Shown here: positions 47,431 to 56,547 of the stretch, piece by piece | Layout: each line of letters begins with the position of its first letter | How positions within the stretch are numbered: position 1 is the stretch's first letter | DNA from: JBOCEF01 sp050586345 | GTDB lineage: Bacteria; Pseudomonadota; Alphaproteobacteria; Rhodobacterales; Rhodobacteraceae | Direction of reading: 5' to 3' | NCBI RefSeq assembly: GCF_050586345.1 | Contig: NZ_JBOCEF010000016.1 | Coordinates: 21,290-85,289, forward strand | Length of the DNA: 64,000 nucleotides | Program-made: the position numbers and the translations under genes | The notes under the pieces: generated by a model | What the model saw: the letters and a program-made list of their open reading frames with translations, nothing else | What the model was told of the DNA's origin: nothing | Databases searched by the model: none

Positions 47431-48015
47431 TCAGGAGGACGCGGAGGGCTTGGACTTCGCCTCGTCGCGGGCGAGCTCGGCCTCCAGCTCCTCGGCGGAA
47501 CGGTTCACGGCCGAGAGGCGCTCGGCCTCCGCCTCGGCCTTCGCTTCGGCCGCGCGCAGCGCGGCGGCGCGGGCCTCTTCCTCGGCGGCGGCGGCGCGCT
47601 CGGCGGCGGTCCGGGTCTTCTCGCCCTGCGCCTTCGCGGCCTCGGCGGCGGCCTTGGCGGCCTGCTCGACCTCCCAGGCCGCGTTCTCGGCGGCGTCGGC
47701 CTCGTCGTAGGAGCCCTTGGCGGGCGCCGCGGCGGGCTTGTCATCGTCAAGCAGGGACTTGGCCATGCTCTTGGGCCCCGAGGCGCCGAAATTGGACGAC
47801 CACTTGGAGACGTCCTTTTTCAGGTCGGCGACATCGCCGAGATCGGCCTGCCGCGCGGCGTCTTCCATCGCGCCCTGGAATTCGCGGGCCATGCCGCGGG
47901 CCTTGGCGACGAAGCGGCCGACATTGCGCATCATGCCCGGCAGGTCCTTGGGCGGGACCACGATCAGCGCCAGTCCGCCGATGACGAGCAGTTCGCTCCA
48001 ACCGATGTCAAGCAT
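47431..48015 (-). CDS. tatB: Sec-independent translocase protein TatB
   Basis: TatB joins TatC in the substrate receptor. The 194-residue product has the N-terminal anchor MLDIGWSELLVIGGLALIVV with the conserved Glu, a Pro-containing hinge (PPKDLPGMM), an amphipathic helix and a long Ala/Glu/Lys-rich charged coil (about 95-185). AAGGGCG precedes the start. It follows tatA after a 97-base spacer that contains a stable hairpin and precedes tatC. Confidence 0.95.
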   Translation of the reverse strand: MLDIGWSELLVIGGLALIVVPPKDLPGMMRNVGRFVAKARGMAREFQGAMEDAARQADLGDVADLKKDVSKWSSNFGASGPKSMAKSLLDDDKPAAAPAKGSYDEADAAENAAWEVEQAAKAAAEAAKAQGEKTRTAAERAAAAEEEARAAALRAAEAKAEAEAERLSAVNRSAEELEAELARDEAKSKPSASS

Positions 48016-48076
48016 GGGTCACGCCCTTCTCATGCATGTCGGGCGCGCCCGGGTCGGGGCGCGCCGGACAGGAACG

Positions 48077-48102
48077 CGCCGCCCGGGGAATGCCGGGCGG
48101 CG
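48077..48102 (-). promoter_or_regulatory. Stem-loop in the tatA-tatB spacer
   Basis: CGCCGCCCGG (48077-48086) pairs with CCGGGCGGCG (48093-48102) around a 6-base loop. It has only a short TT after it, so it may act as an attenuator or an mRNA-stabilising stem that favours tatA over tatB and tatC. Confidence 0.55.
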
Positions 48103-48112
48103 GGTTGCGAAA

Positions 48113-48325
48113 TCAGGCGTCTTTCTTCTCGGCCGGGGTGACGTCGATGGCGCCCTTGCCCTCGTCGTCTTTCTTGGCGACTTCCTGCGGGTCGTCGGCC
48201 ATGCCCTTCTTGAAGCTCTTGATGCCCTTGGCGACATCGCCCATCAGGCCGGAGATCTTGCCGCGTCCGAACAGCAGGACGACAAGAACGGCGACGATCG
48301 CAATCTGCCAGAAGCTCGGGGCCAT
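48113..48325 (-). CDS. tatA: Sec-independent translocase protein TatA
   Basis: TatA polymerises to form the Tat passage. The 70-residue product has the N-terminal helix MAPSFWQIAIVAVLVVLLFG, the FGRGK hinge and the amphipathic helix ISGLMGDVAKGIKSFKKGM, typical of TatA/E. GAGGAG supports the start. It is the first gene of tatABC plus the DUF815 gene. Confidence 0.96.
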   Translation of the reverse strand: MAPSFWQIAIVAVLVVLLFGRGKISGLMGDVAKGIKSFKKGMADDPQEVAKKDDEGKGAIDVTPAEKKDA

Positions 48326-48518
48326 GGTCAGCTCTCCTCAACTCGGCGCGCCCGGGATGTTTGCGGCGACGCGTCGATGCGTGGGGTCGTGGCGCCCGCC
48401 TCCCGCGGAGCGCCGGTTTCGCCTTCCTATTTATGAGATCGGGCAAGCCGTTGAAAGGGGCGATTGCGCGCTTGGCGCGGATCGGGGCCGCGCATTCCAC
48501 ATCCCGGCGCCGCAGAAT

Positions 48519-48543
48519 GAGGCCCGCGCCCGCAAGGCGGGCC

Positions 48544-48545
<2 letters not shown>
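48519..48545 (-). terminator. Possible terminator of the ABC ATPase gene
   Basis: GAGGCCCGC (48519-48527) pairs with GCGGGCCTC (48537-48545), overlapping the stop codon of the ABC ATPase gene. The tract after it on the minus strand is only ATTCTG, so it is weak. Confidence 0.5.
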
Positions 48546-49629
<1,084 letters not shown>

Positions 49630-49838
49630 GTTGCGGTCACGTCCGGCGTCCGGCGCGCGCCCCGATCCCCGGGCAAGGGGCGGCGGGGCGCAAGCCTTAT
49701 CATTTCACTCGGGAAGCATCTAGCAAGCGGCGCCCGGCGGGGCAAGGCGGCGCGTCCGATGGGCGCGCCCGCCCGCCGCCTCCGCCCGCCGCCTCGGCGC
49801 GCCTCCCCCGCCACGCCCCCGGCCCGCCCCGGCGGCGC

Positions 49839-50486
49839 TCAGCCCCGGCGGCGCAGCGCGGCGAGGCCCCCGAGGCCCAGCAGCAGGAGCGGCGCGGCCG
49901 CGGGCGCCGGCACGTCGGAGACCGCCCCCGCCTCGGCCCATGCCAGGTCGTCGAACCCCACGGCGCTGTCGTCGGAGCTGTCGAAGGCGAAGCTGGCGAA
50001 GCCGTCCGAGGTGAAGCCGAAGAAGCCAGAGCTTCCCGAGGGCACGATGGTGACGATGGAGCCGACGGTGATCGTCGCCGCGCCCGCGCCCGGGGCCAGG
50101 GAGGTGTAGTTGAACCCGAAGGCGGTCAGCGTGCTGTCGAAGGTGAAGGTCGTCACCGCGCCGGTGAAGGCGATGTCGGTGTCGAGGTACATGTAGTTGG
50201 CCCCGCCCGGGGTGGTGTTCGAGGCCCCGATGGCGGGAACGCCCAGCACCTTGACCGCGGCGGGGCTGGACCCGACGGCGAAATCTCCGAAATCGATCGA
50301 GGACGCGGCCCCGCTGCTCGCCGTTCCCGACAGCGCGCTGGATTCGAAGTCGAAATCGACGGAGGCGCCGATGGCGGCGAGGAAGCTCGCGCGGTCGGTG
50401 TAGGTGGCGTTGATGTCGGCGGCGACGGCGGCCGAGCCAGATACGACGAGCGCCGCGGCGGCGATGGCAAGATGCTTGGTTTTCAT
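49839..50486 (-). CDS. VPLPA-type CTERM exported protein (7 of 7)
   Basis: This 215-residue protein has a signal peptide (MKTKHLAIAAAALVVSGSAA) and the tail VPAPAAAPLLLLGLGGLAAL with RRRG. The mature part is Ala/Ser/Thr/Asp/Phe-rich and beta-like, and lacks cysteine; it resembles PEP-CTERM proteins of unknown function. AAGGAAC supports the start. It stands alone between the ABC ATPase and GNAT genes, all on the minus strand. Confidence 0.9.
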   Translation of the reverse strand: MKTKHLAIAAAALVVSGSAAVAADINATYTDRASFLAAIGASVDFDFESSALSGTASSGAASSIDFGDFAVGSSPAAVKVLGVPAIGASNTTPGGANYMYLDTDIAFTGAVTTFTFDSTLTAFGFNYTSLAPGAGAATITVGSIVTIVPSGSSGFFGFTSDGFASFAFDSSDDSAVGFDDLAWAEAGAVSDVPAPAAAPLLLLGLGGLAALRRRG

Positions 50487-50589
50487 GCGTGATGTTCCTT
50501 GAAATAGGCGGGCCCGCAACCGGGGACGATCCCCAAGAGGTAACGCGTTCGCCGGGGCCGAACAATGAAAGCGGCCCGGCGGGCGCTAT

Positions 50590-51126
50590 TCACACCCGGC
50601 GCATCATCACCACCCGGGCCGACACGTCCTGGCCCGCGGCCGCCATCCGCTCCACCTCGCCGCGGCAGACCGGGGGCCAGTCCGCGGGGTCCATCACGTG
50701 GTAGCCGCGGCGGGCATAGAAAGGCGCGTTCCAGGGCACGTCGATGAAGGTGCTCAGCGTCACCGCCCCGCGGCCCGTGCGCCGCGCCAGCGCCTCGGCC
50801 GCGCGCAGCAGCATCGTGCCGCCGCCGCGCCCGTGCAGGGCCGGGTCCATGTCGAGCTCGCCCACATGCAGCGCCGGGGTTCCGTCCAGCAGCGTCGCGG
50901 GCATCCAGCCGAGGAACCCCGCGGGCCGGTCCCCGCCCGCCGCCGCCACCAGCAGCGCCCCCTGCCGCGCAAGCCGCGCGAACAGCGCGGCCGCGGGCGG
51001 GTCGGGGTCCACCACCTCGGGATGGGCGGTATCAATGAACAGCGCCCCCGCCCGCCAGTAGATGCGGGCGAGGGCGGGGGCGTCGTCTTCCCGCGCCCCG
51101 CGGATCACGAAGGGCGCGGGCGCCAT
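50590..51126 (-). CDS. GNAT-family N-acetyltransferase
   Basis: This 178-residue protein fits the GNAT fold: an N-terminal strand (FVIRGAREDDAPALARIYWR), the acetyl-CoA pyrophosphate site LDMDPALHGRGGGTMLLRAAE (motif Q/R-x-x-G-x-G/A) and FYARRGYHVMD near the end. It acetylates an unknown small molecule or protein N-terminus. It begins 6 bases after the preceding dehydrogenase gene, so the two probably share a transcript. Start chosen for its position after AGGCGG. Confidence 0.88.
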   Translation of the reverse strand: MAPAPFVIRGAREDDAPALARIYWRAGALFIDTAHPEVVDPDPPAAALFARLARQGALLVAAAGGDRPAGFLGWMPATLLDGTPALHVGELDMDPALHGRGGGTMLLRAAEALARRTGRGAVTLSTFIDVPWNAPFYARRGYHVMDPADWPPVCRGEVERMAAAGQDVSARVVMMRRV

Positions 51127-51132
51127 GCCGCC

Positions 51133-51921
51133 TCAGAACGAGGAGTTGAAGGCCCCGCCGTCGAGCAGGATGTTCTGCCCCACGATGAAGCCCGCGTGCT
51201 GCGAGCACAGGAACGCGCAGGTGGCGCCGAATTCCTCGGGCGTCCCGTAGCGGCCCGCGGGGATGGTGGCCATGCGCTGCGCGCGGGCTTCGTCCATCGT
51301 GATGCCCGAGGCGTTCATGGCGGCGGTGTCGAGCTGCGTGATCCGGTCGGTCTGGTGGATGCCGGGCAGGATGTTGTTCATGATCACCCCCTTGCCCGCC
51401 ACCTGGCGCGAGGTTCCGGCGAAGAAGCCGGTGAAGCCCGCGCGGGCGCCGTTCGACAGGCCCAGCACCCCGATGGGCGTGCGCACCGAGGCGGAGGTGA
51501 TCGACACCACGCGCCCCCAGCCCTTCTCGAGCATCCCCGGCAGGATCTCGGTGGTCAGCAGGATGGGGGTGAGCATGTTGGCGTCGATCGCCGCCTGCCA
51601 TTCCTCGCGCCCCCAGTCGGACCACATCCCGGGGGGCGGGCCGCCGGCGTTGTTCACCAGGATGTCGGCGCCGCCCATGGCGTCGGCGGCGGCCTTCACC
51701 TCGGCCCGGCCGCTGTCGGCGGTGATGTCGGTGGCGATGGTCTCCACCGTCACGCCGTACTGGTCGCGGATCTTCGCCGCGGTCTCGTCCAGCGTGGACT
51801 TGGTGCGGGCGTTCATCACCAGGTTGACGCCCGCTTCGGCCAGCGCCTCGGCGCAGCCGCGGCCCAGCCCTTTCGAGCTCGCGCAGACGATGGCGGTCTT
51901 GCCCTTGATGCCCAGATCCAT
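51133..51921 (-). CDS. Short-chain dehydrogenase lacking the usual YxxxK
   Basis: This 262-residue protein has the SDR Rossmann motif AIVCASSKGLGRGCAEAL (about 10-27, T/S-x-x-x-G-x-G) and the NNAG motif. After the catalytic-type Ser in ITSASVRTP, the YxxxK position reads SNGARAG, so the tyrosine and lysine are absent. A related SDR branch has SNxxRAG there, so it may use another mechanism or be a non-catalytic binder. GGGAGG precedes the start at 51921. It lies immediately upstream of the GNAT gene. Confidence 0.87.
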   Translation of the reverse strand: MDLGIKGKTAIVCASSKGLGRGCAEALAEAGVNLVMNARTKSTLDETAAKIRDQYGVTVETIATDITADSGRAEVKAAADAMGGADILVNNAGGPPPGMWSDWGREEWQAAIDANMLTPILLTTEILPGMLEKGWGRVVSITSASVRTPIGVLGLSNGARAGFTGFFAGTSRQVAGKGVIMNNILPGIHQTDRITQLDTAAMNASGITMDEARAQRMATIPAGRYGTPEEFGATCAFLCSQHAGFIVGQNILLDGGAFNSSF

Positions 51922-52065
51922 GTGTCGGCCTCCCTGACCCTTGGGTTGTTCGGGTCGGAGCCTAGGGCGGCGGCCGGGCGGCGGCAATGGCGGCGCGCGC
52001 CCGTAACGCTGCGTTTCCACGCGGCGGGCCGGGGCGGAGGGCCGGGGGCCTGCGCCCCCGCGCGC

Positions 52066-53379
52066 TTACCGCTCGAACGGATCGCCGAAGGGCGAGGGCC
52101 GCTCGCCCCGGCCCAGCATCCAGGCGTAGACGTCCCGCACCTGCTCGGCCTTGCGGGCCCAGTGGAACTTGGCCGCGATCTCCGCCGCCGCAGCGTTCCC
52201 CATGGCCGCCAGCGCGTCGGGGTCGGCGGCGGCCTGCTCCAGCGCCCTGGCGAAGCCCGCGATCACCTCCTCCCGCGTGCCGATGGGCGACTTGAGGCCG
52301 ATGCCGTCATGCACCAGCTCGCCCGGCCCGGCATAGTCCACGATCACCGGCGCCAGCCCCAGCGCCATCGCCTCGAGCACCACGCCGCCGCCGAATTCGC
52401 GCACCGAGGGGAAGGTGAGCGCGTCGCAGCCCCGCGCGATGCGCTGCACGTCGCGGTGGTCGATCCAGCCGTGGAAGGTCACCGCCTGCGCCACCCCAAG
52501 GCGCTCGGCCAGCGCCTTCAGCTCGGGCTGCATCGGCCCGTCGCCGATCATCTCGAGCGTCATGCGCCCGTCCCGCAGCAAGGGCGCCGCCGCCTCGATC
52601 AGCATGTCCGGGCCCTTGTAGGGCACCATCCGGCCGATGAAGACCCCGCGCATCGGCCCGTCATGGGGCGCGCGCGGGCCGGGGGCGGCGAAGCGGTCGG
52701 GGTCGATGCCGTTCTCGGGGATGTAGAAGGTGCGGCAGCGCAGGTCCCTGGGGATCTCGGTCGCGGTATGGCGGCTGCCGGTCATGATGGCCGAGCAGCT
52801 GCGCAGCATCCGGCCCCGGCCGGGCATCAGCTTGTAGACCCCGCGGATATAGGACAGCCACTCCTTCTCCTTGCGCCGCTCGGCGTCGAAGGCTTTCGGC
52901 CAGGGCACCCCGCCATTGAGCGGCCCGAGCGCGAAGGGGACCTTCGCCCCCGCGACGCGCGCGGCCAGCGGCCCGACATTGGTGGGCGAGAGCGGCGTGA
53001 TCCGGTGCACCACGTCCCAGCGCCCGGCCTTGATCTCTTCCCCGAAGCGGTCCCAGACGAGGCGTTCGAAATAGGGATAGCCGAGGGCCGAGAGCGCCTG
53101 GAGGGTCGTCCACCCCTTGCCCTCGCCCATGCGCAGCACCTGGCCGATCTTGTAGAGGGCCTTGGCGACGGCCTCGGAATCGATGGCGGTGAAATCCTCG
53201 CCCTCGACCAGGCCCGCGCGCAGGAACGCCTCGCGGTTGCGGACCTGGGTGACGATATGCGCCTCGATCCCGTCCGTGCGGCGCAGGGCGTCGGCCAGCG
53301 ACCAGCCGACGAGCGGGACCGAGACCCATTCGGGATTGGCGGCCTCGGCGACGAGGAGGGCGCGGATGGGGGCGGTCAT
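52066..53379 (-). CDS. Family 4-type glycosyltransferase (GT-B)
   Basis: This 437-residue protein has the GT-B fold: an N-terminal acceptor domain and a C-terminal nucleotide-sugar domain with FIGRMVPYKGPDMLIEAA (about 245-262) and the E-x7-E-like EFGGGVVLEAM (about 335-345). It likely transfers a sugar to a lipid or surface polysaccharide at the inner membrane. GGAGCC precedes the start. No other polysaccharide gene is adjacent, and it lies upstream of the SDR and GNAT genes on the same strand, with a 144-base gap. Confidence 0.9.
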   Translation of the reverse strand: MTAPIRALLVAEAANPEWVSVPLVGWSLADALRRTDGIEAHIVTQVRNREAFLRAGLVEGEDFTAIDSEAVAKALYKIGQVLRMGEGKGWTTLQALSALGYPYFERLVWDRFGEEIKAGRWDVVHRITPLSPTNVGPLAARVAGAKVPFALGPLNGGVPWPKAFDAERRKEKEWLSYIRGVYKLMPGRGRMLRSCSAIMTGSRHTATEIPRDLRCRTFYIPENGIDPDRFAAPGPRAPHDGPMRGVFIGRMVPYKGPDMLIEAAAPLLRDGRMTLEMIGDGPMQPELKALAERLGVAQAVTFHGWIDHRDVQRIARGCDALTFPSVREFGGGVVLEAMALGLAPVIVDYAGPGELVHDGIGLKSPIGTREEVIAGFARALEQAAADPDALAAMGNAAAAEIAAKFHWARKAEQVRDVYAWMLGRGERPSPFGDPFER

Positions 53380-53587
53380 GGGCGGCTCCGGGCGCGGGAA
53401 ATGGCGAGGGGCGAAAACAGGGCGGCGAAACGGTCCCGGACGATGCTTGGGGGCGCGCCCGCCAGCAAGGGCGCGAGACGACGCATCGGGCGGCGGCAGG
53501 GGCCAGGAGACCTGCCGGGGTTGCGACGATGCCGGGCCCTCCCAATATTGGTTAACGGAACGTTAATTCGCGAGGGGGAGGGTCGAC

Positions 53588-54019
53588 GTCACGCAGCACC
53601 TGGCCGGCGGCGCCGCGGCGCTCGCCTTCCTGCTCCTCGCCGCAGGGGCCAGCCACGCGCAGGACCGCAACTGCGCCGACTTCAGATCCCATGCCGAGGC
53701 GCAGGATTTCTTCCTCTCCCAGGGCGGACCCCAGCGGGATCCCCATGGTCTCGATGGCGATGGCGACGGACAGGCCTGCGAGGCGACAGGCTGGGGCGCG
53801 ACGGCCCGCGCGGCGCGGTCCTCGCGCGGAACGGCCGGCAGGAACTGCTCGGATTTCCGCACGCACGCCCAGGCGCAACGTTTCTACACCGCCGAGGGCG
53901 GACCGGCGCGCGACCCGCACCGGCTGGATCGGGACCGCGACGGCCTCGCCTGCGAGGGGCTGCCCGGCGGCCGCGCGGCGCAGGCGGCGCGGCGCCAGGC
54001 CCGGGCGCTGTCGGGCTGA
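53588..54019 (+). CDS. Exported Excalibur-domain protein without a standard start codon
   Basis: Read in frame, this 143-codon stretch encodes a signal peptide (LAGGAAALAFLLLAAGASHA then Q) and two Excalibur calcium-binding-type domains, NCADF...DPHGLDGDGDGQACE and NCSDF...DPHRLDRDRDGLACE. A stop (TAA at 53564) precedes, and no ATG, GTG or TTG lies between it and the signal peptide. A strong GAGGGGGAGGG site (53572-53582) is followed by GTC (53588) and ACG (53591), so translation would need a non-standard start, or one base was changed (GTC from GTG, or ACG from ATG). Start unresolved; a recent pseudogene or sequencing error are alternatives. Confidence 0.75.
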   Translation, partial: VTQHLAGGAAALAFLLLAAGASHAQDRNCADFRSHAEAQDFFLSQGGPQRDPHGLDGDGDGQACEATGWGATARAARSSRGTAGRNCSDFRTHAQAQRFYTAEGGPARDPHRLDRDRDGLACEGLPGGRAAQAARRQARALSG

Positions 54020-54117
54020 TCCCGCCGCCGCCCCCACACGCGCCCCGGCCAGGCCGCCGCGCCGGCGCGCGGCCCGCAGCGGGCGCGACGCCGCCGGGCG
54101 CGGCCCCCGGCCCCGGA

Positions 54118-54588
54118 TCAGACCTTGCGGATGGTCCCCTGCGCCGCGGCGCAGAGCTTGCGCGTCCCGTCCTCGGCCTCGTCCCAGATCTCGCAGCGCG
54201 TGATGGCCGAGGCCTTGCCCGCCGACAGCACCGCGCCCTCGGCCACCAGCGCCACGCCCTGCCCCGGCCGCATGAAGTTGATCTTGAACTCCGCCGTCAG
54301 GCAGTCGCCCAGCACCGAGCCCCCGGCGAAGGTCAGCGCGCAATCGGCCATGTAGGCGATGGCGCCGCCATGGGCGAAGCCCATGTGCTGCTTCAGGTCC
54401 GCGCGCATCGGCAGGCGGATCACCACCTTGCCGGGCGTGAAATCCACCAGTTCCGCGCCCATCGCCGCCGAGAAGGGCTGGGCGGCGAGGATCCGCCGCC
54501 CCCGCGCCATCACCGCGTCGTCGAGCGCCCCGTCTTCCGCCTTGTCTTCCGCCCCGTCTTCCGCCTTGTCCGCCGCCGCATCCGCCAT
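54118..54588 (-). CDS. PaaI-type hotdog-fold thioesterase
   Basis: This 156-residue protein has a hotdog thioesterase domain from about residue 30: PFSAAMGAELVDFTPGKV, HMGFAHGGAIAYMADCALTF (the PaaI-type GFAHGG motif) and FKINFMRPGQG. It should hydrolyse an acyl-CoA in the cytoplasm. The first 25 residues are an acidic repeat (KAEDGAEDKAEDGA) of unclear role; the real start might be the internal Met near residue 25. GGAGGA precedes the chosen start. No phenylacetate genes are nearby. Confidence 0.85.
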   Translation of the reverse strand: MADAAADKAEDGAEDKAEDGALDDAVMARGRRILAAQPFSAAMGAELVDFTPGKVVIRLPMRADLKQHMGFAHGGAIAYMADCALTFAGGSVLGDCLTAEFKINFMRPGQGVALVAEGAVLSAGKASAITRCEIWDEAEDGTRKLCAAAQGTIRKV

Positions 54589-54704
54589 CCCGAAATCCTC
54601 CGCTGAAACACAGTTCCGTTTTCGAACCCTCCCGCAGCCCGACGCGCAGGTCAACCGTGCCGCAAGGGCGCCCGCGCCCCCGCGCATCCGCCGCCCGCGC
54701 CCCC

Positions 54705-54733
54705 TTCCCCAAGGCCCCACGCCGCGCTATAGG
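54705..54733 (+). promoter_or_regulatory. Candidate leaderless promoter of prfC
   Basis: TTCCCC (54705-54710), 17 bases, then TATAGG (54728-54733), six bases before the ATG at 54740. No Shine-Dalgarno is present. The layout equals that of trmFO and the ABC-F gene. Confidence 0.57.
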
Positions 54734-54739
54734 GCGCGG

Positions 54740-56347
54740 ATGCTCGACCATGGCCACAACTCCGCTCCGCTGCCGCCCGAAGTGGGACGCCGTCGCACCT
54801 TCGCGATCATCTCCCACCCCGATGCGGGCAAGACCACGCTGACCGAAAAGCTGCTGCTGTTCGGCGGCGCGATCCAGGCCGCGGGCCAGGTCCGCGCCAA
54901 GGGCGAGGCGCGCCGCACCCGCTCGGACTTCATGCAGATGGAGAAGGACCGCGGCATCTCCGTCTCGGCCTCGGCGATGTCGTTCGAATATGACGGCTGC
55001 TGGCTGAACCTCGTCGACACGCCCGGCCACTCGGATTTTTCCGAGGACACCTACCGCACGCTGACGGCGGTGGACGCGGCGATCATGGTGATCGACGGCG
55101 CGAAGGGCGTGGAGAGCCAGACCCGCAAGCTGTTCGAGGTCTGCCGGCTGCGCGACATGCCGATCCTGACCTTCTGCAACAAGATGGACCGCGAGAGCCG
55201 CGACGTCTTCGAGATCATCGACGAGATCCAGGAGGAGCTGGCGCTCGACGTCTCGCCCGCCTCCTGGCCCATCGGCCTCGGGCGCGACTTCCTCGGCTCG
55301 TACGATTTGATGAACGACCGTCTCGGCATCATGGACCGGGCCGACCGCAACACCCGCGGGGCGGAGATCGACCTCAAGGGGCTCGAAGACCCGCGGATCG
55401 CCGAGCATGTCCCCGAGGGCCAGCTCGAGACCCTGCGCGAGGAAGTGGAGATGGCCCGCGGGCTGCTGCCGGAATTCGACCGGCAGGCGTTCCTTGACGG
55501 CGCCATGACCCCGATCTGGTTCGGCTCGGCGCTGAACTCCTTCGGCGTGAAGGAGCTGCTCAACGGCCTCAAGCACTTCGCCCCGCCGCCGCGGCCCCGC
55601 CCGTCGGAGACGCGCGAAGTGCAGCCCGATGAAGACAAGGTCTCCGGCTTCGTCTTCAAGGTGCAGGCCAACATGGACCCCAAGCACCGCGACCGCGTGG
55701 CGTTCATGCGGCTCTGCTCGGGACATTTCAAGCGGGGCATGAAGCTCAAGCATGTCCGCTCGGGCAAGCCGATGGCGGTGTCCAACCCGGTGATGTTCCT
55801 GGCCTCGGAGCGCGAGGTCCTGGACGACGCCTGGGCGGGGGACATCATCGGCGTGCCGAACCATGGCCAGCTGCGGATCGGCGATGCGCTGACCGAGGGC
55901 GAGGACCTGCGCTTCACCGGCATCCCCTCCTTCGCGCCGGAGCTTCTGCAGGCCTGCCGCGCCGGGGACCCGATGAAGGCCAAGCACCTCGAGAAGGCGC
56001 TGACCCAGTTCGCCGAGGAAGGGGCCTCCAAGCTGTTCCGCCCGAATATCGGCTCGGGCTTCATCGTCGGCGTGGTCGGCCAGCTTCAGTTCGAGGTGCT
56101 GGCCAGCCGGATCGAGCTGGAATACGGGCTTCCCGTGCGCTTCGAGCAGACGCAGTGGACCGGCGCGCGCTGGGTCTCGGGGCCGGAAGCCAAGGTCGAG
56201 GAGTTCATGAAGGCCAACAAGGGCCACATGGCGACCGACCATGACGGCGACCCGGTCTACATGGTGCGCATGCAGTGGGATCTCGACCGGATCGAGCGCG
56301 ATTTCCCGGACGTGAAGCTGACCGCGACCAAGGAGACGACGGGGTAA
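54740..56347 (+). CDS. prfC: Peptide chain release factor 3
   Basis: RF3 is the GTPase that removes RF1 and RF2 from the ribosome after termination. The 535-residue product has G1 ISHPDAGKTTLTEKLL (about 23-38), G3 DTPGHSDF, G4 FCNKMD and the RF3-type insert YDLMNDRLGIMDRADRN. I set the start at 54740; the open frame extends upstream but homologues do not. It lacks a Shine-Dalgarno and has a leaderless-type promoter. A hairpin follows the stop. Confidence 0.96.
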   Translation: MLDHGHNSAPLPPEVGRRRTFAIISHPDAGKTTLTEKLLLFGGAIQAAGQVRAKGEARRTRSDFMQMEKDRGISVSASAMSFEYDGCWLNLVDTPGHSDFSEDTYRTLTAVDAAIMVIDGAKGVESQTRKLFEVCRLRDMPILTFCNKMDRESRDVFEIIDEIQEELALDVSPASWPIGLGRDFLGSYDLMNDRLGIMDRADRNTRGAEIDLKGLEDPRIAEHVPEGQLETLREEVEMARGLLPEFDRQAFLDGAMTPIWFGSALNSFGVKELLNGLKHFAPPPRPRPSETREVQPDEDKVSGFVFKVQANMDPKHRDRVAFMRLCSGHFKRGMKLKHVRSGKPMAVSNPVMFLASEREVLDDAWAGDIIGVPNHGQLRIGDALTEGEDLRFTGIPSFAPELLQACRAGDPMKAKHLEKALTQFAEEGASKLFRPNIGSGFIVGVVGQLQFEVLASRIELEYGLPVRFEQTQWTGARWVSGPEAKVEEFMKANKGHMATDHDGDPVYMVRMQWDLDRIERDFPDVKLTATKETTG

Positions 56348-56373
56348 GCGCCCCTCCCTGCCGCGATTTCCGG

Positions 56374-56402
56374 ACGGGCCGGGGCCATGCGCCCCGGCCC
56401 GT
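56374..56402 (+). terminator. Probable terminator of prfC
   Basis: ACGGGCCGGGGC (56374-56385) pairs perfectly with GCCCCGGCCCGT (56391-56402), then TCGCGTTCC. The T-tract is poor. Confidence 0.62.
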
Positions 56403-56547
56403 TCGCGTTCCGGGCGCCGGCCCCCGCCGCCTCCCGCGCTCCGGTGCGCACGGGAACGTGATCGCGATCATCGCCGCCGCCTGAACCTTTCCGCCCCCGG
56501 CGCCCGTTGCTTCCCCGGAAGCGCGCAGAAAGCGGCGGAGACGGAGC

